NCBI RefSeq assembly: GCF_035918395.1
Contig: NZ_CP142362.1
Span: 1,029,501 to 1,093,500 of the forward strand
Reading direction: 5' to 3'
Length of the DNA stretch: 64,000 nucleotides
Source: Mycolicibacterium sp. ND9-15
GTDB lineage: Bacteria > Actinomycetota > Actinomycetes > Mycobacteriales > Mycobacteriaceae
Below are positions 29,197-37,674 of the stretch, one piece after another. The stretch's first letter is position 1, and every line of letters starts with the position of its first letter. A program made the position numbers and the translations under genes. The notes beneath the pieces are model-generated. The model ran no database searches and was not told the DNA's origin. It worked only from the letters and a program-made list of their open reading frames with translations.

Positions 29197-30411
29197 GTGA
29201 ACCCGACCCTGGTGTTCGTCGACGATCGGCCGGGCCCACTTTTCGACGCGCTGGCCAAGCGAACCGATATCGCCCCGGTGCTGCTGCGCTTCTCCGATGC
29301 GCTCTCCGATCTGCCTCGCGAACACCTGGCCAGAACGGAGCGGTTTTCCTCATTCATGGTCGATACCGATCGTGACGCGGCGGTGGAGGCGCAACGATTC
29401 AGAGCGTGGATGGGCGCCCAGGGTCATTCCGTGGAGTACTTCTGTAACCCGAGCGAAGCCCGTCAGGACATCGCGCACACCTTCGCCCGTCACGCCGGCC
29501 TCCCGGCGTTGAGCGCAGAACAAGTGTTGTGGGTCCGGGACAAGTCGGCGATGAAACACAAACTGCGAGCTATCGGCTTTCACGTCGCTGCTCACGCCTT
29601 GGTCATCCGGCCTGAGGACGTCATTGACTTTGCCGCACAACATGGTTGGCCTGTAGTGGTGAAGCGGCGCGATGGCCTTGCCTGCATCGGCACGCATCTG
29701 GTCAACAGCGAGAAAGACCTCACGGCGCTGGGTCCGCTCAATCAGTGGCCCATGATGGTTGAGGCTTACCAGCACGGAGTCGAATACGAGTTGTGTGCGC
29801 TGTTCCAGCACGGTCGCGTACTCGCGGCGTTCCTGTCCGCGATGCCCGAGCGCCCTCTTGCGATCGTCGAGGGGGCCATGAACGCCAACATCACATTCCG
29901 CGAACTCCCCTGCGATGTTCCGATCCAACCGCGGGAAATCGCCCAGGCTGTGATCAGCGGCTTAGGGCTCGAAGCCGGATACCTGCACTCGGAATTCTTC
30001 TTGAATGACGCCAGATTGACCTTCGGCGAGGTGGCGGCGCGTGTGGCCGGCGGTCTGATCCCTCGCAACCACTCCCTCGCTTTCGGTTACGACGTATTCG
30101 ACGCCTTGCTCGACATCCATGTCGGTCGAGTTCCCGACTTGACCCCTACGCAATTCCGGTTCGTGGGCGACTTGGTGTTTCCGGCACCGGCCGGCCGGAT
30201 CACCAAGATCACCACGGTCGACGAACTGCTCGAGCGGCCCGAAATCCTGGAAGGGTTCGTGAGGTTCCAGCCGGGAGATGTCATCACACCGCGGCGGAAT
30301 TCACATTTCGGTTCCGGCGGAGTTCATGTGAGCGGGATCTCCGTCGATGAGGTGGAAGCACGCATGCGGCAGTTGCTCGACGAGTTCGAGATCGAAACAG
30401 TACCGGTATGA
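29197..30411 (+). CDS. ATP-grasp carboxylate-amine ligase
   Basis: A 404-residue ATP-grasp protein. Landmarks: WVRDKSAMKHKLRAIGF (start of the ATP-grasp domain, ~residue 112), WPVVVKRRDGLACIGTHLV (nucleotide lysine and loop, ~155), MVEAYQHGVEYELCAL and the metal/ATP end HSEFFLNDARLTFGEVAARV (~267). The C-terminal ~100 residues resemble the lid domain of L-amino acid ligases. These enzymes activate a carboxylate as acyl phosphate and join it to an amine. Here it may attach an amino acid, perhaps the beta-amino acid made by the KamA-like neighbour. GTG start 7 bp after the radical SAM gene; its TGA overlaps the next ATG. Confidence 0.85.
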   Translation: MNPTLVFVDDRPGPLFDALAKRTDIAPVLLRFSDALSDLPREHLARTERFSSFMVDTDRDAAVEAQRFRAWMGAQGHSVEYFCNPSEARQDIAHTFARHAGLPALSAEQVLWVRDKSAMKHKLRAIGFHVAAHALVIRPEDVIDFAAQHGWPVVVKRRDGLACIGTHLVNSEKDLTALGPLNQWPMMVEAYQHGVEYELCALFQHGRVLAAFLSAMPERPLAIVEGAMNANITFRELPCDVPIQPREIAQAVISGLGLEAGYLHSEFFLNDARLTFGEVAARVAGGLIPRNHSLAFGYDVFDALLDIHVGRVPDLTPTQFRFVGDLVFPAPAGRITKITTVDELLERPEILEGFVRFQPGDVITPRRNSHFGSGGVHVSGISVDEVEARMRQLLDEFEIETVPV

Positions 30412-31178
30412 CTCGGCCGCTGTTCATCGTCGGCAACAAGCGCTCGGGCACTTCGCATCTGGTCCGTCTCTTGAACCTGCACCCACAGGTCTTCGTCTCC
30501 CACGAATCGGACATCGTGTGGGCCCTCTATCAGTTCTCCCACAATCAGCCGTTTCGATCCCATCCGTGGGATTCCGACCGCGGTCTCCGGCACACCGTAA
30601 ACAGCTGCGCGGACCTGTTTCGTCAGGACTTGAGCCCACGCGAGAGTTTCCTGGCCGTCCAACGGCGGCTGATGGCCGCCGGCACCCCTTTCCTGCCGGC
30701 CCAGACCAAATCCAAGCTCTGTTGGATCGGCGACAAAAAGCCGTTCCAGCACGGCGATCCGCAACTGGTGACCTTCATGCTCGAGCACTTTCCCGATGCG
30801 CATTTCCTGCACATCGTCCGTCATCCGTTTTCGGTGGCGCTCAGCTCGGACCGCTTCAACGAGAGGCGCGGCGGGGACTTCTGGCTGGGCCTTACCCGCG
30901 AGGAGAAGGTCGAACGGTGGGCCTTCCACGAGCAACGAGTCCTATCGCTTCGCGACAGGCTGCCCGACCGCGTGCACAGCCTGCGGTACGAGGACCTCTG
31001 CGAACGGACTGAAGAGGAGGTTTCGCGGTTGTTCGCCTTCCTCCAACTGTCGACCTCTCCCGACATGCTGGACGAAGCCGTGCGACAGACCCGTACGGCA
31101 ACCCGTCCTCCCGTGGTGATCGAGTGTTCAGCGGAGACGTCGCGCATCGCCGGGGGCTATGGCTACGACCTCCGGTGA
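30408..31178 (+). CDS. PAPS-dependent sulfotransferase
   Basis: A 256-residue cytosolic-type sulfotransferase. The 5'-phosphosulfate loop is VGNKRSGTSHLVRLLNLHP at residues ~8-26, and the 3'-phosphate motif is HIVRHPFSVALSSDRF near 137. The family moves sulfate from PAPS to hydroxyls or amines of sugars, lipids or peptides (a Tyr follows the Cys cluster in the candidate precursor). The ATG overlaps the ATP-grasp stop by 4 bp, so it belongs to the same transcript. It is convergent with the GT1 gene, 16 bp away. Confidence 0.85.
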   Translation: MTRPLFIVGNKRSGTSHLVRLLNLHPQVFVSHESDIVWALYQFSHNQPFRSHPWDSDRGLRHTVNSCADLFRQDLSPRESFLAVQRRLMAAGTPFLPAQTKSKLCWIGDKKPFQHGDPQLVTFMLEHFPDAHFLHIVRHPFSVALSSDRFNERRGGDFWLGLTREEKVERWAFHEQRVLSLRDRLPDRVHSLRYEDLCERTEEEVSRLFAFLQLSTSPDMLDEAVRQTRTATRPPVVIECSAETSRIAGGYGYDLR

Positions 31179-31194
31179 CGCGTGGGGAGGACCA

Positions 31195-32370
31195 TCACTG
31201 CATGGTGCCTTGCGCCGACAAGGCGCGCCCCAACTCTGCCGCACCACGCTTTTCGACGTACTCCGACACGGTCCTTGACATCGCCGACACGCCTGTCTTG
31301 ATGGCGTCGTCGGTCAGAACGCTGTTCACCGCGGCTGAAAACGCTTGAGCATCCAGACTGTTCCTGAGGAAGTCACGGCCGAGATGACGTCCGCAGTCAA
31401 GATCTTCGAGACGTAAAGCGTTGTCCTCTCGATCGTATTGACCGCTTGTCAGCGTCAGCGACGGTTTGCCGGCGAGGAGCACGGTATGCAGCGTTCCGTG
31501 CCCGCAATGGTGGACGACGAGGTCCACCCGTTCGGCCAGATCACTGAGGTCGGTGAGACCGACGACTTGAAATCGTGAGCCGTTTCGCCGCTCGAGACGC
31601 TGCCGCTCACGGTCGTCGGGAACGACCATGATGGCGGCGAAGTCGGTTCGGTCCAGGCAGTCGGCGAGCGCCGTGTACATCTTCGTTTCCCACGCCGTCC
31701 CAAGGGTCACGAGAATGACCGGAGCACCTCTTCGTCGGCAAGACGCGATCCACTCTCGCAGCGACGCGGGTGTAGGGCTGCCGATCTGAAGCAACAGAGG
31801 ACCGGTGTACACGAACGTCGACTCCGGGTAGTGGTCCCGTACACCCTCGGGCAGCGGATCGATCTCAGGGATGCTCGGCACGACAATGATCTCGGCTCGG
31901 CAGAGCTCCCGCCAGTCGGTGAGCCGGTCCAGCCCGAGCTGGGACAGGCAGTCATTCACCCTGTCGAGCAAACCCACGGTTTCGAACGGAAACTTGGCCG
32001 GGAGTAATGGATTGCGACGCTCGTATCCGTACAGCAGCTCGCATCGCAGGATCGAGACCCGACATGCCGGGCGCCACGCCTGCAGCGCCAGCCACAGCGC
32101 CCTGCTCCAGTCACAGACGGTGACGTCAGGTCGATAGGTCTCGAGAATCTTCTTGACTTCCAACAGATTTCGCACCGGATCATTCGGCCGCAACGTCGCG
32201 GGGGTCGCACAGATCTGGTATCGACCGAACAGCTCCTGGGTCGTATCGTTGAACGACACCATCTGTACATCGTTCCCGGCCTTGAAAAGCTCGAGGCCCA
32301 ACGACAACACAGGCACCGTGTGGCCATAGATGGGCGCCCCGGCGCACAGAATCTTCTTTCGCGACAGCAT
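31195..32370 (-). CDS. GT1-type (MGT/GtfB-like) glycosyltransferase
   Basis: A 391-residue glycosyltransferase with the GT-B fold. The N-terminus KKILCAGAPIYGHTVPVLSL is the acceptor-domain start; the C-terminal donor motif is HHCGHGTLHTVLLAGKPSL near residue 290, the PSPG-like box. Such enzymes decorate natural products, macrolides or lipids. ATG 32370 is chosen by family fit (GGAGGA lies 3 bp upstream, short); ATG 32394 would add eight residues. It is convergent with the sulfotransferase and divergent from the next gene with a 37-bp gap. Confidence 0.85.
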   Translation of the reverse strand: MLSRKKILCAGAPIYGHTVPVLSLGLELFKAGNDVQMVSFNDTTQELFGRYQICATPATLRPNDPVRNLLEVKKILETYRPDVTVCDWSRALWLALQAWRPACRVSILRCELLYGYERRNPLLPAKFPFETVGLLDRVNDCLSQLGLDRLTDWRELCRAEIIVVPSIPEIDPLPEGVRDHYPESTFVYTGPLLLQIGSPTPASLREWIASCRRRGAPVILVTLGTAWETKMYTALADCLDRTDFAAIMVVPDDRERQRLERRNGSRFQVVGLTDLSDLAERVDLVVHHCGHGTLHTVLLAGKPSLTLTSGQYDREDNALRLEDLDCGRHLGRDFLRNSLDAQAFSAAVNSVLTDDAIKTGVSAMSRTVSEYVEKRGAAELGRALSAQGTMQ

Positions 32371-32407
32371 GGCTCCTCCACTGGGCCACGTCATACTGTC
32401 ACCAACT

Positions 32408-33106
32408 ATGTCACCTCGAGACGACTCGTACCCGCTTCCCGGCTTTACTGCATCGAGAGCACGCAGACTCGCCGCGGAGTGGGACGACGACGGGCTCTGG
32501 GACGACGTAGCGTGGCTTGGCGAACGCTTCTGGGCTGCGGGCGACACAGTCGATCGCGCTGTCAGATGGCACCATCTCGTGTTGGCCGCCGGCAATTTCA
32601 AGCGGCCGCGGGCCCGGTGGCTGCGTCCCGACCCGCTGGCGGCAATCCCGCGGCAGCAGCCCAAGATCGCCGACTCGTTTGATACTCCCGAGGGTCTGCG
32701 TGTCGATCGAGACGACCGCGCGTCGTGGGAATCCCTGCGCGACAACCTGGCGGGCGCGGACGTATCGACCACCGCTTCCCTGCTGGCTGCCCTGTGGCCG
32801 AGCCACCACTTCGTTTTCGACTGGCGCGTGCGCAATGCCGCCAGCGGACTGCGCTTGGCCGCCGACCTGGAACCGTGCCCTGGCGTCAAGCCGTCGATCG
32901 CAGGAGGCGAAGCATCGCCTCTCGACTTCGACGACTACATACTCGCTCGAACCTGGCTCCAAGCACTTGAGCTTCCGTTGATCGTGTCGCAACGCGCCTT
33001 GTACTGCTTGTCGAAGAAGGCAGGATCCGAACCCAGCCGCCCCTGGTCCGAATACGCCCAGGTGCTGGTGTCCATCCTCGGAAGCGTCGACGATCCGCGG
33101 CCCTAG
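32408..33106 (+). CDS. Hypothetical protein, weakly HhH/OGG-fold-like
   Basis: A 232-residue soluble protein I do not recognise with confidence. The stretch ASLLAALWPSHHFVFDWRV is reminiscent of bacterial proteins with an 8-oxoguanine-glycosylase-like fold, in which an Asp follows a Leu/Phe-rich helix; the resemblance is weak. N-terminal 50 residues are rich in Trp and Asp. It sits alone between two minus-strand genes, with its start in the 37-bp gap next to the GT1 gene and its stop 4 bp from the TauD-type gene. Confidence 0.6.
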   Translation: MSPRDDSYPLPGFTASRARRLAAEWDDDGLWDDVAWLGERFWAAGDTVDRAVRWHHLVLAAGNFKRPRARWLRPDPLAAIPRQQPKIADSFDTPEGLRVDRDDRASWESLRDNLAGADVSTTASLLAALWPSHHFVFDWRVRNAASGLRLAADLEPCPGVKPSIAGGEASPLDFDDYILARTWLQALELPLIVSQRALYCLSKKAGSEPSRPWSEYAQVLVSILGSVDDPRP

Positions 33107-33110
33107 CCGG

Positions 33111-33935
33111 TCAGTCAGCGGCCGCGACCATCGGCGTGCCGCTGATCATTCGACTCGTCTGCCCGTGGATATCGACGGGCACGTCGCCCATCAACGTGAC
33201 CCGGTGCATCAGCCGATGCTGGTCGTCGTAGTCGTCGACGGCCCGATGCTGTGTGGCGCGGTTATCCCAGATGGCGACGTCACCCAACTCCCAGTTCCAT
33301 CGAACAGTGTTGTTAGCCGTGGTGATTCGTCGTTGCAGCAACTCGAGCAGCACGCTTGATTCGTGGTTGTCCAGACCGATGAAGCCGCGCACGAAGGCGC
33401 CGGCCAACAGGGTCCGTTCGCCCGTCTCGGGGTGCACGCGCACGACGGGATGCTCGGTGCGGAAATCCGGTGCCTGCCGCTGGTCGGTGACGGTTTCGGT
33501 CATCACGTAGTCGTAGCGGTTGGTGTGCAGAGCCCACAGGTTCTCGGTGAGCACTTTGAGCGGACCGGGCAGCTCCTCATAGGCCGCCGCGGTGGACGCC
33601 CACAGCGTCGACCCGCCGTAGGTGGGCAGATTGACCGGGCGCAGGATCGACGCCGCGGGGTAATTGGCGAAGTACGCGAGGTCGGTGTGCCAGAACGTCG
33701 GCCTTCCGCGTCGTGTTCGGTGCGCGGCCGGGTTGGCGATCGGCGTGCCCAGCAATCTGGCGAACGCGAGCTGTTGATCGTCATCGAGGTGGAGTTGGCC
33801 GCGGAAGAAGATCACCCGATAGGCCAACAGGGCCCGGCGAATCTCGCAGACGGTGGCCGTATCAAGGTCGCCACCGAGCCGCACGCCGTCGACTCGCGCA
33901 CCGATTCTGCTACCGAGCCTTGTCACGGTGCTCAT
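33111..33935 (-). CDS. TauD/TfdA-type Fe(II)/2-oxoglutarate dioxygenase
   Basis: A 274-residue non-haem iron dioxygenase. The iron ligands are visible in FWHTDLAY (HxD, ~residue 83) and in [12 protein letters not shown] (distal His, ~240), followed by the 2-oxoglutarate arginine in HRLMHRVTL. Start ATG 33935 has GGA 9 bp upstream. Family members hydroxylate taurine, sulfate esters, phenoxy acids and natural-product intermediates. Inside this region a hydroxylation supplying acceptor sites for sulfation or glycosylation is possible, but sulfur scavenging is an equally fair reading. Confidence 0.85.
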   Translation of the reverse strand: MSTVTRLGSRIGARVDGVRLGGDLDTATVCEIRRALLAYRVIFFRGQLHLDDDQQLAFARLLGTPIANPAAHRTRRGRPTFWHTDLAYFANYPAASILRPVNLPTYGGSTLWASTAAAYEELPGPLKVLTENLWALHTNRYDYVMTETVTDQRQAPDFRTEHPVVRVHPETGERTLLAGAFVRGFIGLDNHESSVLLELLQRRITTANNTVRWNWELGDVAIWDNRATQHRAVDDYDDQHRLMHRVTLMGDVPVDIHGQTSRMISGTPMVAAAD

Positions 33936-34054
33936 TGCTGTCGTCCTCGATAAATGCAAGAGTTTGCACCTATGAGACCACGACGAGCGGGCGTCGTGCA
34001 GCCACTTTGGTCTCTTCGACGAGTCACAGTTGCGGCGCGGTCGCGCGGGTGACC

Positions 34055-36097
34055 ATGAGGCCACTGCGCGTCTGCATCGTGGGCAAGTACCCACCGATCG
34101 AGGGCGGAGTGAGCGCGACGACCTACTGGTTGGCTCGGGGTCTGGCATCGCGGGGGCACGAGATACACATCGTCACCAACGCCGATGAGGTCGAAGACCG
34201 GTTTCGTATGCGACTTGAGCCAGGTGACGCAGAAATGCTTGCGGCGCAGTTCGACAACGGTGGTTTTGTTCGCGTCCATCACATCGAGGCGTTCGACCCG
34301 ATCGCGATGGCTCACATCCCGTCCGCCAACCCCTACTTCACCCGGCTCGCGTCACTGGCAACCGACGTGGTTCGTCGATTCGAGTGCGAGGTGGTCCTGG
34401 CGTCTTACCTCGAGCCTTATGGGATGGCGGGGTGGTTCGCCGCCCAGCGTTGCGGTAGGCCCCTGCTGATCAGGCATGCTGCCAGTGACATCGACCGCCT
34501 TGCCAGGGTGCCCGACCTAGCGCTCGCGTACAAGGAGATTCTTCGCGACGCCGCCGCGGTGCTGACGTTCCCTTGGCTCGTGCGTCGCTTCGCGGGCATG
34601 CGTGTCGCCCCATCGCAGATTGTGGAGGCGCCGCGTTATCGGCATGACTCCCGCTTCTTCAGCCGCGACGGAGCCGTCCTCGATGTGGGTGCGACGGCAC
34701 TTTGCGACGGGGCGGGAAGGCCGTTTCTTCGACGAGCACCCATACCGACGTTCGGCGTTTACGGCAAGGTCGGGATGGCAAAGGGGACATTCGATCTCAT
34801 CACCGCACTCGGCCGGCTGGCCGACGAGGGTCGGTCCTTTCAGTTCGCTGCGATGGTGGGTGACGACTTCGGGTCAACACTGCGAACCGCTCTGGTGGAA
34901 GCAGGCATCGCCGAACGAACGCTGATTCTTCCGTTCCTCCCGAACTGGCGGGTAGCTGAGTTCATTCGCGCCTGTACCGCGGTGTGCTTCTTGGAGCGCG
35001 GTTTTCCAGTCGTCAGCCATGGGCCGATGATCGCGCGCGAGGTCCTCGCATGTGGTTCTTGTCTTGTCGTCTCCAAAGAGATCGCCGACAAGCAGTGGAA
35101 CCGTGAACAGCTGGCCAGTGGGGTTCATCTTCTCGTGGTCAGCGATCCGCGCGACACCGATGAGCTCGCGGAATGTCTCCGTACCGTCGTCGACGATCCA
35201 GCGAGGGCAAAGGAGATCGGGGCAGCGGGCGCGCAAGCCGTGGCCCAGCATGGCGAGTACGAGCGATTTATTGTCGCGTGGGAGGGTCTCTTCGAGCGTT
35301 TCTCCCGGCCTCTCACCAGCGCGGTCGCTCGGGGCCCGACGGCCCGCCGGTTGGCGCTCGAGGTGGCCGTGCCGTCCCTTCTGGCCTACGCCGAGACAGT
35401 GGGGCCGTCCATCGTCGACAGGTTCATCAACGGTGGCGGCGACGCCGGACTTCCCGGCTGCGCTCTGGACTTCTGTTCCGTTCTCGGACACGACTTGCCG
35501 GCGGCATTGGCCGAAGATCGACGACCCGTTCTTGCCGAAGCGCTGCGGTACACGGCCGCGCGCCTTCGCGCCGGATTCGACGTGGCTGGCGACCCGCCGC
35601 CGTTTGCGGTTGCCGACGAACTTCACGGCCGCGTGTTCAGCTTGAGCGACGCGGCCAAGCTGTATCCGGTGCGCGGAAACTCGGCGGTTGTCGAGGAGTT
35701 CGACTACGACGTGTCCAAGGTGTTCGGCGCGGGCCGGCCAAGCGACACCGCCGCGGACGATCCCCTGGCGAGGGCCGAGGCCCGGCACTGCCTCGTCCTG
35801 TTCCACCGAACCGTGAACCTTGTGCCGTGTGAGCTGGAGGTCAATCCCGTCGTCGTCGCACTGCTCGAAAACTGCGACGGCCGTCGAACGACGGAGGAGG
35901 TGGTTGACGCGGTCGCGCACGGTGACGACCGCGGTGACCGCGAGCTCGTGATCGATGCGCTACGGCGCTTGTATGGCCTCGGCGTCATTGTGTTCGGCCG
36001 CGTTGATCCTATGTGGGGCTGGCGCAAGGGCGTCCGTTCGGATCTTGCGGCGATTCCTCCGCTCCGGGGCTCTGCCTCAGATCCCGGTTGGGGTTGA
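34055..36097 (+). CDS. GT4-type glycosyltransferase fused to PqqD-like domain
   Basis: A 680-residue multi-domain protein. Residues ~1-415 are a GT-B glycosyltransferase of the GT4 kind ([20 protein letters not shown] at the start; [19 protein letters not shown] in the donor half). Residues ~415-545 are an uncharacterised helical segment. Residues ~579-655 ([18 protein letters not shown], then [14 protein letters not shown] and a final [10 protein letters not shown]) have the pattern of PqqD, the RiPP recognition element that binds leader peptides. This links it to peptide modification. ATG 34055 chosen; GTG 34049 possible. It is divergent from the TauD gene across 119 bp. Confidence 0.8.
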   Translation: MRPLRVCIVGKYPPIEGGVSATTYWLARGLASRGHEIHIVTNADEVEDRFRMRLEPGDAEMLAAQFDNGGFVRVHHIEAFDPIAMAHIPSANPYFTRLASLATDVVRRFECEVVLASYLEPYGMAGWFAAQRCGRPLLIRHAASDIDRLARVPDLALAYKEILRDAAAVLTFPWLVRRFAGMRVAPSQIVEAPRYRHDSRFFSRDGAVLDVGATALCDGAGRPFLRRAPIPTFGVYGKVGMAKGTFDLITALGRLADEGRSFQFAAMVGDDFGSTLRTALVEAGIAERTLILPFLPNWRVAEFIRACTAVCFLERGFPVVSHGPMIAREVLACGSCLVVSKEIADKQWNREQLASGVHLLVVSDPRDTDELAECLRTVVDDPARAKEIGAAGAQAVAQHGEYERFIVAWEGLFERFSRPLTSAVARGPTARRLALEVAVPSLLAYAETVGPSIVDRFINGGGDAGLPGCALDFCSVLGHDLPAALAEDRRPVLAEALRYTAARLRAGFDVAGDPPPFAVADELHGRVFSLSDAAKLYPVRGNSAVVEEFDYDVSKVFGAGRPSDTAADDPLARAEARHCLVLFHRTVNLVPCELEVNPVVVALLENCDGRRTTEEVVDAVAHGDDRGDRELVIDALRRLYGLGVIVFGRVDPMWGWRKGVRSDLAAIPPLRGSASDPGWG

Positions 36098-36108
36098 CGC
36101 CACTTGTT

Positions 36109-36117
36109 GTAGCGGGG
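36109..36117 (+). repeat. 9-bp match to tRNA-fMet 3' end
   Basis: GTAGCGGGG here repeats, in the same orientation, the bases 41253-41261 that cover the 3' end of the tRNA-fMet gene. It sits in the 65-bp gap between the GT4/PqqD gene and the last McrBC-operon gene. It could be the outer attachment half of an integrated module, but nine bases may be chance. Confidence 0.25.
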
Positions 36118-36162
36118 CCGCCCGTGACGACGAGCCTGGCGGTACTCCAGACCACCACGCAA

Positions 36163-36858
36163 TCAATTCACCGCCCGAGAGACCCTGTCTCCCACGTTCC
36201 AGAGCTCATCGGGATCAAGTCCCGCGACCGGTACCACGCTCGCCGGCCCGTTCTCGTCCTGGCCCAACATCGAGGCGATCTCGGCGAATCCGGGATGACC
36301 GGTGGCTTTGAAGTTGCCCTTCCAGCAGCCCGAGATCATCAGGCGCCCGTCTTTGATCGACAGTTTGAACGGCGGGAACCTTCTTCCATAGGGGTAGACG
36401 AACACCGCCCCACGCGGGCGCTTCCCGTAGTGCAACCTGGAATGGGTTCCCTGCGCGGGGAGCTGGCCGTTGGCGTCGATCAGTTCGAGGAATCGCAGGA
36501 GAAAGGCCTGGTCGCCCGGATCTTCGACGGCCGCCACGAACTCTCGACGCGTCCAGCCTCCCGCCTCCGCCGTGGAGTAGGCCTCGGGGTAGCTCGCCGA
36601 GGCGCTGGGAACCAACGGCCGGCCGGTCAGCCATGACCGGAGCAGCTCGACCTTCCGAGCCGTCTTGTGGTCGATAATGTCAACGTCGCCGTTTGCACCA
36701 CGCTTCACCGCGCTGTCGATCGTGTCGTTCCTGGAGTACCGAACTTCAATGGTGGTATCACTTTTCGTGAACAAATCGGCCTCGTGCGTCGACTCAACCT
36801 TCCACCCTGAGCTGTCCGCGAGGTCCACTGTGTCGAGCCGAGCTCCAGTTCCCTGCAC
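36163..36858 (-). CDS. McrBC-associated protein with duplicated N-terminal domain
   Basis: A ~231-residue protein, last in the McrBC operon. The first ~70 residues (ARLDTVDLADSSGWKVESTH and on to ARKVELLRSWLTG) are clearly homologous to the N-terminus of the preceding gene's product; the rest (FPPFKLSIKDGRLMISGCWK and following) matches nothing I recognise. GTG 36858 is chosen with AGGAGA 8 bp upstream; a TTG just before it aligns even better with its paralogue. The shared head with different tails suggests a common docking or DNA-binding part. Function unknown. Confidence 0.7.
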   Translation of the reverse strand: MQGTGARLDTVDLADSSGWKVESTHEADLFTKSDTTIEVRYSRNDTIDSAVKRGANGDVDIIDHKTARKVELLRSWLTGRPLVPSASASYPEAYSTAEAGGWTRREFVAAVEDPGDQAFLLRFLELIDANGQLPAQGTHSRLHYGKRPRGAVFVYPYGRRFPPFKLSIKDGRLMISGCWKGNFKATGHPGFAEIASMLGQDENGPASVVPVAGLDPDELWNVGDRVSRAVN

Positions 36859-36902
36859 CAATACGGTCTCCTGATCTCGTACTTGAGCGTATGAATCGGA
36901 TG

Positions 36903-37661
36903 TTATCGATTGCGTGTGATCGTCGGCCCGTCGTCCAGGCCACCGACTACCTGTATCGCTTGTCTGAAACGAACGTGCTGTTCGATGAGCCAATCCATCA
37001 TCGCTGGCCACCCATCGCGCGCATCAATGCTGCGGAACGGCGACTCGATGTACACCCGAGTGTCGTTCTTGCCCTTCATCTCATCCCACACCAGGCTGTA
37101 TCCCAACGCCTTCTCGAACTGCTCCTTCTTCGCGCGCAAGGCTTCGAAGCGAGCGATATTGACCGCAGGGTCGGGATGTACGAATGCCAGCTCAAAGCGA
37201 AGAGGTCCCGGTTTGAAAGCCGAACAGAAGATCGTCCGGGGCGTGCCGGCCGGCAGGGTGGCATTCGGCGACGTTCTCGACGTACCGGCTCGCGCCTTCC
37301 AGTCGGGATGCTCCGTGGCGACACGGTCACGGAACTGTCGCCAAAACTCCGAGTAGAGCTGGGATTGCGTTGTAATAGGGTCTGCAGCGGTAACCACTTC
37401 GTCTGCCACAATTTGCCCGCCGCCGGTCAGCCAAGAACGAAGTAGGTCGACCTTGCGGGCGGTCTCCTGGTCGATGGCCTCGGATTCACCTTTCGTGCCA
37501 TGCTTCACGGCGCTCTCGATGACATCGCTTGTGGAGTACCGGACTTCAATAACGGTGTCACCTCTGGTGAATAGATCGGCCTGATGCGTCGACTCGATTG
37601 TCCAACCCGAATTATCCGCGACATCGACGGTGTCGAGCCGGGCGCTAGTTCCCTCTGCCAA
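36903..37661 (-). CDS. DUF4268-like protein associated with McrBC
   Basis: A 252-residue protein. N-terminal ~70 residues are the domain shared with the next gene; residues ~95-240 resemble DUF4268 (SEFWRQFRDRVATEHPDW, then FEKALGYSLVWDEMKGKNDT and a terminal DWLIEQHVRFRQAI), a domain found near restriction and defence genes and in nuclease-like proteins. No PD-(D/E)XK motif is certain. Starts 13 bp after the mcrC stop, so it is part of the operon. Confidence 0.7.
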   Translation of the reverse strand: MAEGTSARLDTVDVADNSGWTIESTHQADLFTRGDTVIEVRYSTSDVIESAVKHGTKGESEAIDQETARKVDLLRSWLTGGGQIVADEVVTAADPITTQSQLYSEFWRQFRDRVATEHPDWKARAGTSRTSPNATLPAGTPRTIFCSAFKPGPLRFELAFVHPDPAVNIARFEALRAKKEQFEKALGYSLVWDEMKGKNDTRVYIESPFRSIDARDGWPAMMDWLIEQHVRFRQAIQVVGGLDDGPTITRNR

Positions 37662-37674
37662 CGGTCATCACTCC

